From positions 1 through 48,174 of the forward strand of contig NZ_JASBRB010000026.1 of NCBI RefSeq assembly GCF_029960665.1: a stretch of DNA of 48,174 nt. The letters run 5' to 3'. Every line of letters starts with the position of its first letter. The first letter of the stretch is position 1. The position numbers and the translations under genes are program-made. This document shows, one piece after another, positions 25,408-32,981 of the stretch. The notes under the pieces were generated by a model, which searched no databases, was not told where the DNA came from, and was given only the letters and a program-made list of their open reading frames with translations. Source of the DNA: Pseudarthrobacter sp. AL07 (GTDB taxonomy: Bacteria > Actinomycetota > Actinomycetes > Actinomycetales > Micrococcaceae).

Positions 25408-25962
25408 ATGCCTACACGTGTTCACGAGTTTGCCTGGCCTGATCGGGTCGTCGTTGGCACCATTGGCCTTCCGGGGGCGCGAACGTTCTACCTGCAGGTG
25501 CGCGCAGGGACCCAGATCGCAAGTATTGCCCTGGAGAAGCAGCAGTCGGCTCTGCTCGCAGAGAAGGTCGACGAATTGCTCGACCAGCTTCTCGCCGTCG
25601 AGGGCAACCCCTACAGCATTCCCACGAGTACTCCGATCGAACTCGTCGACAATGACCAGCTCGAGGCCGTTACGGAGCAGTTTCGGACCGGCGCCATGAG
25701 CCTGGGTTGGGACCCCGCGACGGCGCAGGTCGTGATAGAGGCCTACCCGATCCCCGATGTCGACCCTGACAGCAACGACGAGTCGCTTGATGAGGACGAC
25801 GCTGACGTGCCCGAAATGCTGCTGGTACGGATGCCGGTTGGCACCGCCCGCGCATTCGCTAAGCGCACGCGTGAGGTTGTGGGCGCCGGGCGTCCCGCAT
25901 GCCCGCTCTGCGGCTACCCCGTAGATGCCGACGGGCACGTCTGCACTCCGCCCGAGGTCTGA
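25408..25962 (+). CDS. DUF3090 family protein
   Basis: 184 residues. The N-terminal part (REHEFAWPDRVVVGTIGLPGARTFYLQ-like, residues 5-30) and the helical middle are typical of DUF3090. The C-terminus carries a rubredoxin-like CPLCGYPVDADGHVC element that probably binds zinc (three Cys plus His). Function unknown; co-conserved with the phosphatase before and SCO1664 after it. Start ATG 25408, 24 bp after the phosphatase stop. The TGA stop shares its A with the ATG of the next gene (TGATG), so translation is coupled. Confidence 0.93.
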   Translation: MPTRVHEFAWPDRVVVGTIGLPGARTFYLQVRAGTQIASIALEKQQSALLAEKVDELLDQLLAVEGNPYSIPTSTPIELVDNDQLEAVTEQFRTGAMSLGWDPATAQVVIEAYPIPDVDPDSNDESLDEDDADVPEMLLVRMPVGTARAFAKRTREVVGAGRPACPLCGYPVDADGHVCTPPEV

Positions 25963-26729
25963 TGCCGGCGTCCGACCTACTGACTGCCGAGCTGACGCTT
26001 ACCGGCCGTATCACGACGGCGTCGAACGCCACCTTCCTGGGCAGCATCGGCGACACGAAAGTCGTCTATAAGCCGATAGCCGGGGAGAAACCGCTCTGGG
26101 ATTTTCCCGACGGCTTCCTTGCCCACCGGGAGGTTGCCGCCTACCTGGTTTCGGAGGTCCTCGGATGGAACGTGGTGCCACGCACCTGGTTGCGCGACGG
26201 TCCGTTCGGCGAAGGGATGGTGCAGCTGTGGCAGGACACAGACCCCGACCAGAACGCCGTGGACCTGGTTGCCTCGGACGACGTTCCGGAGACTGGCTGG
26301 AAACACGTCCTCGAGGGTCAGGATGAGAATGGACGAATGGTCGCCCTCCTGCACGAGGACTCGCCGGCCCTCAGACGCATGGCAGTGTTCGACGTCGTCG
26401 TGAACAACGCTGACCGTAAAGGCGATCACATCCTTGCCATGGCGGACGGACACCGGCACGGCGTGGACCATGGGCTCACCTTTCACCGTGACCACAAGCT
26501 CCGGACGGTGCTGTGGGGGTGGCTGGGCGACGCACTGACCGTCGAGGAACTTGAGGGCATCGATCGGGTTAGGGAAGGACTCGCCGGTGAGCTGGGCCGA
26601 AACCTGGCGGACCTCCTCAGCGCCGACGAAATTGCGTCGGTCGCCAGGCGCTGCTCCCGGTTGCGCCTGACGGGCCGGTTCCCTGCTCCCAGCGGTGATA
26701 TGCCTGCGGTGCCCTGGCCGCTGTTCTAA
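25962..26729 (+). CDS. SCO1664 family protein (PI3/PI4-kinase-like fold)
   Basis: 255 residues. Family members resemble phosphatidylinositol 3/4-kinases: VVYKPIAGEKPLWDFPDG (ATP-lysine region, about 30-47), REVAAYLVSEVLGWNVVP, and the DVVVNNADRKGDHIL plus GVDHGLTFH segments (about 146-176), which look like a kinase catalytic and metal-binding loop. Substrate unknown. Start ATG 25962 (MPASDLLTAEL) is fixed by its one-base overlap with the DUF3090 stop. Downstream, where PAC2 or mshC genes are often found, a broken EcsC gene lies on the other strand. Confidence 0.92.
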   Translation: MPASDLLTAELTLTGRITTASNATFLGSIGDTKVVYKPIAGEKPLWDFPDGFLAHREVAAYLVSEVLGWNVVPRTWLRDGPFGEGMVQLWQDTDPDQNAVDLVASDDVPETGWKHVLEGQDENGRMVALLHEDSPALRRMAVFDVVVNNADRKGDHILAMADGHRHGVDHGLTFHRDHKLRTVLWGWLGDALTVEELEGIDRVREGLAGELGRNLADLLSADEIASVARRCSRLRLTGRFPAPSGDMPAVPWPLF

Positions 26730-26768
26730 GGGAATCACGGCTACGGGCTTCGCTGACGCTGCCCTTGC

Positions 26769-27596
26769 CTAAGGGGCCTCCGCGAACGGCTCGCTGTCTG
26801 AATCGGTTGCGAGCGCGGCTGGCAGCGGCAACCCATACTTCTCGCACAGGAATCGGGTCTGGCAGTACCGTTGTGCGTCGCGGCTACATTGCCGAGGACC
26901 GCTGAGTTCATGCCGGCACCGATGAGGATGCCCACGAACGGCACCACCTTTGCGACGTTCTGAACCGGAGCCTTGGAGCCGGCAGGACCAAGGTGCTGCA
27001 GTAACTTCTCAAGGGCGGCCAGCAGACGGTGGTCGGCGCGGAGTTTGTCTGACCACCGAGCACGTCCGCGATCCGCGATGCAGTCGATGTGCTCAAGACT
27101 TGGATGACAAGAATGTCCGCTGTCATCGCGACAGGGATCCCGGCCACGGGAGCCAGAGCCAGCACACGCATCGTCCCACCTTCGAGCGCGCCGGCGGTCC
27201 GCCACGTGAGGGTGTTGAACTTCAGCAGCCGGTCGCAAACCTTGAGGTCCTGCTGCCGCAGTTCTGTGAAAGTGTTCAGATCGAGACCTCGCTTGCGCGC
27301 GAGCTTCTCAACGCCCTCAGGGTCGTTAAGTTCCATAGCCCAGTCGTTGACCAGTTCGAGACGCGCTGCCGCGCCTTCAGGGCCGGCCGCCCGGCCTTGT
27401 TGGCGATCGCGTCGCCTGCGCGACGAATCGGTTCCTTGACCGCCTCTGGCACAGCATCAGTTACCCGACTCACGGCCTTTCCCGCGACCTCACCCGTGCG
27501 ATTTAGCGCAGTGCTCGCCCAGTTCGGCAGACCACGGCGGTTGTTACGCCTCTGCCAGTGCTCGTTGAGCTTGTCCCACCTGCCCCTCGTAGGCAC
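26769..27596 (-). pseudogene. EcsC family gene with at least three frameshifts
   Basis: Recognisable EcsC segments lie in succession in different minus-strand frames: LPNWASTALNRTGEVAGKA to RPALKA, then AARLELVNDWAMELNDPEG to VLGGQT, then KLRADHRLLAALEKLLQ to MNSAVLGNVAA, then RDAQRYCQTRFLCEKYGLP to a TAG at 26771-26769. Switches occur near 27375, 27055 and 26885. Start is approximate (GTG 27596). EcsC-like proteins of actinobacteria are membrane-associated and of unknown function. Each break is a small indel, so either gene decay or local assembly error is possible. Confidence 0.8.
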
Positions 27597-27685
27597 TCGT
27601 CGGCATTGCGGCACGGCGAGAAATCGCGCCGCAGGGGAAGGACATCGTCGGCTGAACCCAAGGTCTCCTTCCCCCAAGGTGACGC

Positions 27686-28342
27686 CTACCCCGGGATCTG
27701 GATCCGCGCCGCTTCCTGCATCAGCGGATCTGAGATCATCACCGTCGCCGAACCGGGGGCCATGTCGAACGCGATAAACCCGCGGGACTTGTCCCCCGGC
27801 AGGACGTCTCCGGAGCCCAGCTGGTTATCGGCAAACATGCTGAGGTCAGCCTTACGGCCGCTGGCATCCTTGGCCGAGAAGTAGAAGGGATTCGAACTCG
27901 TCTTTCTCGCCTCGGTCTCCCACAGCACGTCCAGGAGCAGGTAGGTTCCGTTCTTCGGCGGCGTCGCAAACGCATTGGTGCTCACCGCGTCCGTCCGCAC
28001 TGCGGTGACAATCGTGATCCGGGCCGCATCGCCGTTGCGCATCTTCACGGTGAAGGGTGTCCCCACCGCGGGTGCCGCCGGAGCCGCCGGTGCTGGAGCG
28101 GCCGACGGCGGTGCTGCCGCCGGCTGCGCGGCTGCCTCAGCAGGCGCCGCGGAATCAGCGGCAGAGGCAATGGGGCTGGAATCAGCTACAGGTTTGCCGC
28201 CGCTGGAGCACGAACCCAGGACGATGCCGAGCAGCAGGACGCCAGCCGGAATCACAAAGCGCTTCTTCTTGTAGAACGGGCGCTTGGCTGTGGCCGTAGG
28301 AACCGGCATGGACGGGACTGACTCAAAGTTCTGGTGAGACAT
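27686..28342 (-). CDS. DUF4352-type secreted/lipoprotein
   Basis: 218 residues. Basic stretch KRPFYKKKR (20-28), hydrophobic segment 29-44 ending in LGSC (C45), so a lipoprotein or a membrane-anchored protein. Ala/Pro-rich spacer 52-93, then a DUF4352-like beta sandwich (about 94-218: GTPFTVKMRNGDAARITIVTAV, KNGTYLLLDVLWE, GDKSRGFIAFDMAPGSATVMISDP). Outer-face protein of unknown function. Start ATG 28342 with AAAGG ten bases upstream. It follows the coiled-coil gene by 44 bp and is likely cotranscribed with it. Confidence 0.82.
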   Translation of the reverse strand: MSHQNFESVPSMPVPTATAKRPFYKKKRFVIPAGVLLLGIVLGSCSSGGKPVADSSPIASAADSAAPAEAAAQPAAAPPSAAPAPAAPAAPAVGTPFTVKMRNGDAARITIVTAVRTDAVSTNAFATPPKNGTYLLLDVLWETEARKTSSNPFYFSAKDASGRKADLSMFADNQLGSGDVLPGDKSRGFIAFDMAPGSATVMISDPLMQEAARIQIPG

Positions 28343-28386
28343 GGTGGTGGTGCCTTTCAAGGGTGCGATTGGTGATGCTGCGGGTG

Positions 28387-29049
28387 CTATTGCTTTTCCC
28401 ATTTGCCGCAGCGGGTTGAATTGAAGTCCTGGCCCGGAGAGAGGGTGACCACTGGTCGGCCACCGCCCGGGAGGTCGTTGTCGATGATGTCGCCGCCGTT
28501 GCTGCCGCTGCGGTAAATCCCCCAGTAACAGGTGGATCCCACCGCCGCGGCGGCACGGTAGGTTCCGGGTTCGATGTCGGACCCCACCGTCCACGTGCCG
28601 TCGCCAATGGTGTTGGCCGCTTTGGTCTTTTCCGCTCCAGCGACAGCCTCTTCCCGGGCTTTCACCGCGGCTTCGGCAGTCTTGACTGCAGCGTCGGCCT
28701 TGCCCACTTCGGTCTCCCGTGCGGAAACCTTGGATTCCCGGGCTGTGATGCCGCCCTGAAGGCTGTCGTACTTGCCCTTCACGGACGCATAGCTGGACAG
28801 TGCGGCGTCGCGCTCGATCTCAACCGTTCCCTTCTCGTCCGCCAGCGCCGCATAGGCATCGCTGGACTTCGGGTCAGGAAGTACGGTCCCGAAAGCCACT
28901 CCCCCGGCAAGAAGTACGACGGCGGTCGTCGCCTGAAGGATGCGCCTCTTCCGGCTGCGTTTCGGCGCCGCAGCTGCCGGCTGCGCCTCCGGCTCCATAG
29001 GTTCCGTACTGTCTGGCGCTGGCGCGCCATCGTCGTCCGTGTTCAACAT
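28387..29049 (-). CDS. Membrane-anchored coiled-coil protein with C-terminal Cys-paired domain
   Basis: 220 residues: acidic Pro/Ala N-terminus, basic KRSRKRR (30-36), one transmembrane helix (38-57), a coiled coil (about 70-142; Ala/Glu/Lys heptads), and a C-terminal domain TIGDGTWTVGSDIEPGTYR... (148-220) with C174 and C214 positioned for a disulphide. This last domain recurs at the end of many actinobacterial secreted proteins; its ligand is unknown. Start ATG 29049 has AAGGAAGAG five bases upstream. It is divergent from the restriction-modification operon. Confidence 0.82.
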   Translation of the reverse strand: MLNTDDDGAPAPDSTEPMEPEAQPAAAAPKRSRKRRILQATTAVVLLAGGVAFGTVLPDPKSSDAYAALADEKGTVEIERDAALSSYASVKGKYDSLQGGITARESKVSARETEVGKADAAVKTAEAAVKAREEAVAGAEKTKAANTIGDGTWTVGSDIEPGTYRAAAAVGSTCYWGIYRSGSNGGDIIDNDLPGGGRPVVTLSPGQDFNSTRCGKWEKQ

Positions 29050-29202
29050 GTTCTCTTCCTTCGTTTGTGGATGACCGCTAAACGGCGGCGGGATACTGAT
29101 CCCCCAATACGCGGTTCCCCGCCGCCGTCGCAGCTCCGGAAGATTGCTTCGTGGCTGCAGAATGAACCTACGGGCGGATGTTGCCAATGGCATGTGGTGG
29201 TT

Positions 29203-29222
29203 CTGATAACCCGGGTTATCAG
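29203..29222. promoter_or_regulatory. Perfect 20-bp palindrome upstream of the restriction-modification operon
   Basis: CTGATAACCCGGGTTATCAG is an exact inverted repeat in the 240-bp gap between divergent genes, 67 bp upstream of the ATG at 29290 and 153 bp upstream of 29049. Size, symmetry and place fit an operator for a dimeric repressor, possibly the HTH domain of the first operon gene. Function is inferred. Confidence 0.6.
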
Positions 29223-29289
29223 CAGCGAACCAAGAATGTCGGCGGCCGCCACTAAGCTGATGGGACGATCGCGACTGAAGAGGGCAGCC

Positions 29290-31353
29290 ATGGAGACATT
29301 CACTGAAACATTGCGCATGACGCTCTCCGATGTCGCCTCGCTCGCACAGGTTCAGCGCCCGGTCGTTTCCATGTGGCGCAAGCGCAGCAGCGGAGGCCCG
29401 CTGCCTTTCCCGACGGCAGCCTCCCACGTGAACGGCGTGGAGATGTTCGACGCAGACCACATCACCGCCTGGCTGCAGGCCACCGGCCGGGGGAACAACC
29501 CGGAGGCCCGGAACGACGTCGCAGTCTTCGCGAGACTCGCGGCCCCGCCAGCGGAAGCACCAAGGGACAGCCGCCAGACGTTCGATGGCCTGACCTCGCT
29601 CCTCGCCCTGAAGGTCATCACCGGACAAGCCGTAGGTGGAAGTACTGCAACTGATTTGTTGGACGCCGCAGATGAAGCGGACCCTGACGATGTGTTCCTC
29701 TACGCCGAACTGGAGGGCCTCGGCTCGGCGCTCCCCGGACTGGCCGGCTTCGCCGACAGGTTGGCGGACAGTGCGTTCAGCGCGCCGGCGGCCTTCGAAA
29801 AACTGCTGGCTCACCGGTTTAAGGAGGGGCTGCGCGAGCAATCAGACACCGCGCTGACAGACGACGCACTACGGCTCGTGGGCGCAACTGCCATGGAACT
29901 GGCATCCACCCTGGACGGTAGGCTCCTCTTCGTCGACTCAACGCCCGGCGGGAGCGACGTGATGCAGAGCATCGTCGAGCAATTCGGCGAGTCGCGGCCC
30001 ATCACATTCCTGACCGCGGACCACCACGGCAGCGCGTCGCGGCTGGCCCGCCGTCGACTGGCAGTGCATGGCACGGACAGCAGCCCCGTGAAGATCGACG
30101 CCAAGGGAGCATTCGCAGTCAGCGGCCCCGCGGTGCACGTGGCGCAATATCCGGCTCCCGGCGACCCGTCCCTGAACACCGGCGGCATCCTGCTGGGCAT
30201 CGAAAACATCGTGCTGCAGATGGACGATTCCCAGCGTGCGGTGGTCATAGCTCCCGCCCGCGTCCTGTGCGACGCCCTTGCCGGAGATGCCGGCAACCTC
30301 CGCTCAGATCTCCTGCGCTCCGGCCGGGTCCGCGCCATCGTCCGGCTGCAGTCGGGCCTGCTGCGCGCCAAGCCGCGCGAACCGCAAGCGTTGTGGGTCT
30401 TGGGGCCGTCCTTTGCAGAGGTGCCTATCGCCGACCGGTGGACCATGGTGGCTGACCTGAGCACCACCCCGCTCACCACAGCTGTGAGCCAGGATCTGAT
30501 CAGCGACGTCGTCGCGTCCATGGGCAGCCGTGCCACCATCCGCGCGCACTCGTTCCGGTTCGCGCGGCTCGTGCAAACGCGCGTGCTTCTCGCCGGCAAG
30601 GGTGCCCTCGTCAGCGTCCCCGCTATAAAGAGTACGACGGCGGCACGCGGCGCCGAAGCGGCGCTTCGGGTTGAAGAACTCGTCCGCCTCCTGTCCGCCG
30701 AAGCGGCTCATCCGCCAGCACTTCCAAACGTCCAGCCAGCAGCGACCGCAGCAGGGATACCTTCGGCGACCGTGCAGGAACTCATCACCGCCGGGACTAT
30801 CAAGTACCTCAAAGGCATCAGGCTCGAGGAGACGGACATGAACCGGGAAGCCGGCAGCAGGATCCTGGGGCGCGAGGAATTGATGGATCCACACAACCAC
30901 CTACCGCGCTTCATCACCCTCCTGGACTTCGCGGCCAAATATCCGGGAGGTCGGCTCACCGAACCGGGCGACGTCGTCTTCTGCACCAGTCCGCGGCCCG
31001 CCGCGGTGGTGGACGCGGAGGGCGGCGCCGTCGTCGTCTTCCCTGCCCGGATCCTGCGGATCCACCCCGGCGACCCTGGCGGCCTGGTGCCGGACGTCGT
31101 GGCCGCGGACATCAACGCCCGGCCGGCGGCTGACAAGACCTGGCGCAACTGGCGCCTGCGCCGGACGCCGGACCGGCAAAGACGGCCGCTCGCCGCCGTT
31201 CTCGCCCAGGTGCAACACGAACAGGACGCCGCGCGGGAACGCCTCCGCCAGCTCGAAGAACTCGCTACCCTGATTACGGACGGCGTCGCCGGCGGAAGCC
31301 TCACCCTGACAGACCCGATCTCCCACGCCGCACCGACCGAAGGAACAGCATAA
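29290..31353 (+). CDS. Type I RM-associated fusion: HTH / degenerate N6-methyltransferase-like / S-subunit-like protein
   Basis: 687 residues. (1) 8-66: helix-turn-helix (TLSDVASLAQVQRPVVSMWRK), MerR/excisionase-like. (2) about 190-380: outline of an HsdM fold: DSTPGGSD (216-223) in place of DPxCGSGG, LARRRLAVHG (252-261) matching HsdM MAKMNLAIHG, AQYPAP (285-290) where HsdM has ANPPFN, then GRVRAIVRLQSGLL matching the VEADLVSCMVALPTQLF region. The catalytic NPPF is lost. (3) about 500-670: target-recognition-like part (GDVVFCTSPRPAAVV, PARILRI, DVVAADINARPA) with a terminal coiled coil as in S subunits. The start ATG 29290 has GAAGAGGG; frames open further up lack one. The stop overlaps hsdM (TAATG). 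Probably a DNA-binding regulator or accessory specificity factor; no activity is known to me. Confidence 0.75.
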   Translation: METFTETLRMTLSDVASLAQVQRPVVSMWRKRSSGGPLPFPTAASHVNGVEMFDADHITAWLQATGRGNNPEARNDVAVFARLAAPPAEAPRDSRQTFDGLTSLLALKVITGQAVGGSTATDLLDAADEADPDDVFLYAELEGLGSALPGLAGFADRLADSAFSAPAAFEKLLAHRFKEGLREQSDTALTDDALRLVGATAMELASTLDGRLLFVDSTPGGSDVMQSIVEQFGESRPITFLTADHHGSASRLARRRLAVHGTDSSPVKIDAKGAFAVSGPAVHVAQYPAPGDPSLNTGGILLGIENIVLQMDDSQRAVVIAPARVLCDALAGDAGNLRSDLLRSGRVRAIVRLQSGLLRAKPREPQALWVLGPSFAEVPIADRWTMVADLSTTPLTTAVSQDLISDVVASMGSRATIRAHSFRFARLVQTRVLLAGKGALVSVPAIKSTTAARGAEAALRVEELVRLLSAEAAHPPALPNVQPAATAAGIPSATVQELITAGTIKYLKGIRLEETDMNREAGSRILGREELMDPHNHLPRFITLLDFAAKYPGGRLTEPGDVVFCTSPRPAAVVDAEGGAVVVFPARILRIHPGDPGGLVPDVVAADINARPAADKTWRNWRLRRTPDRQRRPLAAVLAQVQHEQDAARERLRQLEELATLITDGVAGGSLTLTDPISHAAPTEGTA

Positions 31354-32981
31354 TGCCCCCGAAACTGAAGGTGGACCTCGCCCCGTCCACCATGAAGGAA
31401 CTCAAGGACACGCTGTGGAAGGCCGCGGACAAGCTGCGCGGCTCCATGGATGCCTCGCAGTACAAGGACGTGATCCTGGGGCTGGTGTTCCTGAAGTACG
31501 TTTCGGATGCGTTCGAGGAGCGGCGCTCGCAGATTGTCACCGAGCTGGAAGCTGACGGGCTCAACGAGGACCAGATCGCGCAGCTGATTGACGACGTGGA
31601 TGAGTACACCGGCCGTGGAGTTTTCTGGGTTCCGGCGCGGGCGCGCTGGGAGTACCTGGCCGCGAACGGCAAAGGGCTGCCCGCGATGGACGGCTCGGCG
31701 CCGAAGAGCATCGGTGAGCTGATCGACGCGGCGATGGACCTGGTTATGGCCTCCAACCCGTCCCTGGCGGCCACGCTCCCCCGCATCTTCAACCGGGACA
31801 ACGTGGACCAGCGGCGTCTGGGCGAGCTGCTGGATCTGCTTAACTCGGCCCGTTTCACTGGCCAGGGTGTCAGCAAGGCCCGCGATCTGCTCGGCGAGGT
31901 CTACGAGTACTTCCTGGAGAAGTTCGCCCGGGCCGAGGGCAAGCGCGGCGGCGAGTTCTACACCCCGGCCGGTGTGGTGCGGGTGCTGGTGGAGGTGCTT
32001 GAACCGAACCGCGGGCGCGTGTACGACCCCTGCTGCGGCTCCGGCGGTATGTTCGTGCAGACGGAGAAGTTCCTCGAGGCCCACAACAAGGAGGGCTCGG
32101 ACATCTCGGTGTACGGCCAGGAGCTGAACGAGCGCACCTGGCGGATGGCGAAGATGAACCTGGCAATCCACGGGCTCAACGCCAACCTGGCGTCCCGCTG
32201 GGGCGACACGTTTGCCCGTGACCAGCACCCGGAGCTGACCGGGGCCAACGGCGCGGACTTCATCATGGCCAACCCGCCGTTCAACATCAAGGACTGGGCC
32301 CGCTCCGAGTCCGATCCCCGCTGGAAGTACGGCATCCCGCCAGCCGGAAACGCCAACTACGCCTGGATCCAGCACATCATTTCCAAGCTGGCGCCCGGCG
32401 GCAGTGCCGGCGTGGTGATGGCCAACGGCTCCATGTCCTCCAACTCCGGCGGCGAGGGCGAGATCCGCGCCCAGCTGGTGGAGGCCGACCTCGTCTCCTG
32501 CATGGTGGCGCTGCCCACCCAGCTGTTCCGTTCGACCGGCATCCCGGTGTGCACCTGGTTCTTCGCCAAGGACAAGTCCGCCGGTTCGCGTGGTTCCGTG
32601 GACCGGACCGGGCAGGTGCTGTTCATCGACGCCCGGAATCTGGGCTACATGGTGGACCGCGCCGAGCGCGCCCTGTCAGAGGCGGACATCGCCAAGATCG
32701 CCGGCAGCTACCACGCGTGGCGCGGCACCTCCTCGGCAGCTGAGGAGGGATTGACGTACGACGACGAACCCGGCTTCTGCTATTCGGCTTCCCTTGCGGA
32801 GGTCAAGGCTGCCGACTACGCGCTGACGCCCGGCCGGTACGTCGGGGCCGCTGAACTGGAGGACGACGGCGAGCCGATCGAAGAGAAGATCGCCCGGCTG
32901 TCCAAGGAGCTGCTGCAGCAGTTTGACGAGTCGGAGCGTCTGGCGGCAGTTGTGCGCGAGCAGCTGGGGAGGGTTTCGTGA
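31353..32981 (+). CDS. hsdM: Type I restriction-modification system methyltransferase subunit HsdM
   Basis: 542 residues. N6-adenine methyltransferase that modifies the recognition site and forms the M2S core with HsdS. N-terminal HsdM_N helices (about 12-165, LRGSMDASQYKDVILGLVFLKYVSD), then SAM motif I D225-P-C-C-G-S-G-G232, GQELNERTWRMAKMNLAIHG (255-274), and the catalytic N307-P-P-F310. All intact and of normal length. Start ATG 31353 shares a base with the preceding stop (TAATG); AAGGA lies nine bases upstream. The end overlaps hsdS by 4 bp (GTGA). Translation of the first three operon genes is therefore coupled. Confidence 0.97.
   Translation: MPPKLKVDLAPSTMKELKDTLWKAADKLRGSMDASQYKDVILGLVFLKYVSDAFEERRSQIVTELEADGLNEDQIAQLIDDVDEYTGRGVFWVPARARWEYLAANGKGLPAMDGSAPKSIGELIDAAMDLVMASNPSLAATLPRIFNRDNVDQRRLGELLDLLNSARFTGQGVSKARDLLGEVYEYFLEKFARAEGKRGGEFYTPAGVVRVLVEVLEPNRGRVYDPCCGSGGMFVQTEKFLEAHNKEGSDISVYGQELNERTWRMAKMNLAIHGLNANLASRWGDTFARDQHPELTGANGADFIMANPPFNIKDWARSESDPRWKYGIPPAGNANYAWIQHIISKLAPGGSAGVVMANGSMSSNSGGEGEIRAQLVEADLVSCMVALPTQLFRSTGIPVCTWFFAKDKSAGSRGSVDRTGQVLFIDARNLGYMVDRAERALSEADIAKIAGSYHAWRGTSSAAEEGLTYDDEPGFCYSASLAEVKAADYALTPGRYVGAAELEDDGEPIEEKIARLSKELLQQFDESERLAAVVREQLGRVS

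Noticed and set aside
29065..29289. Longer start for the RM fusion protein
   Set aside because: It would code through the 20-bp palindrome and overlap the divergent promoter; ATG 29290 has GAAGAGGG and begins just before the HTH.
29050..29841. Upstream extension of the coiled-coil gene across the RM promoter
   Set aside because: It runs antisense through the HTH part of the RM fusion gene; the ATG at 29049 has a strong ribosome site and starts a sensible protein.
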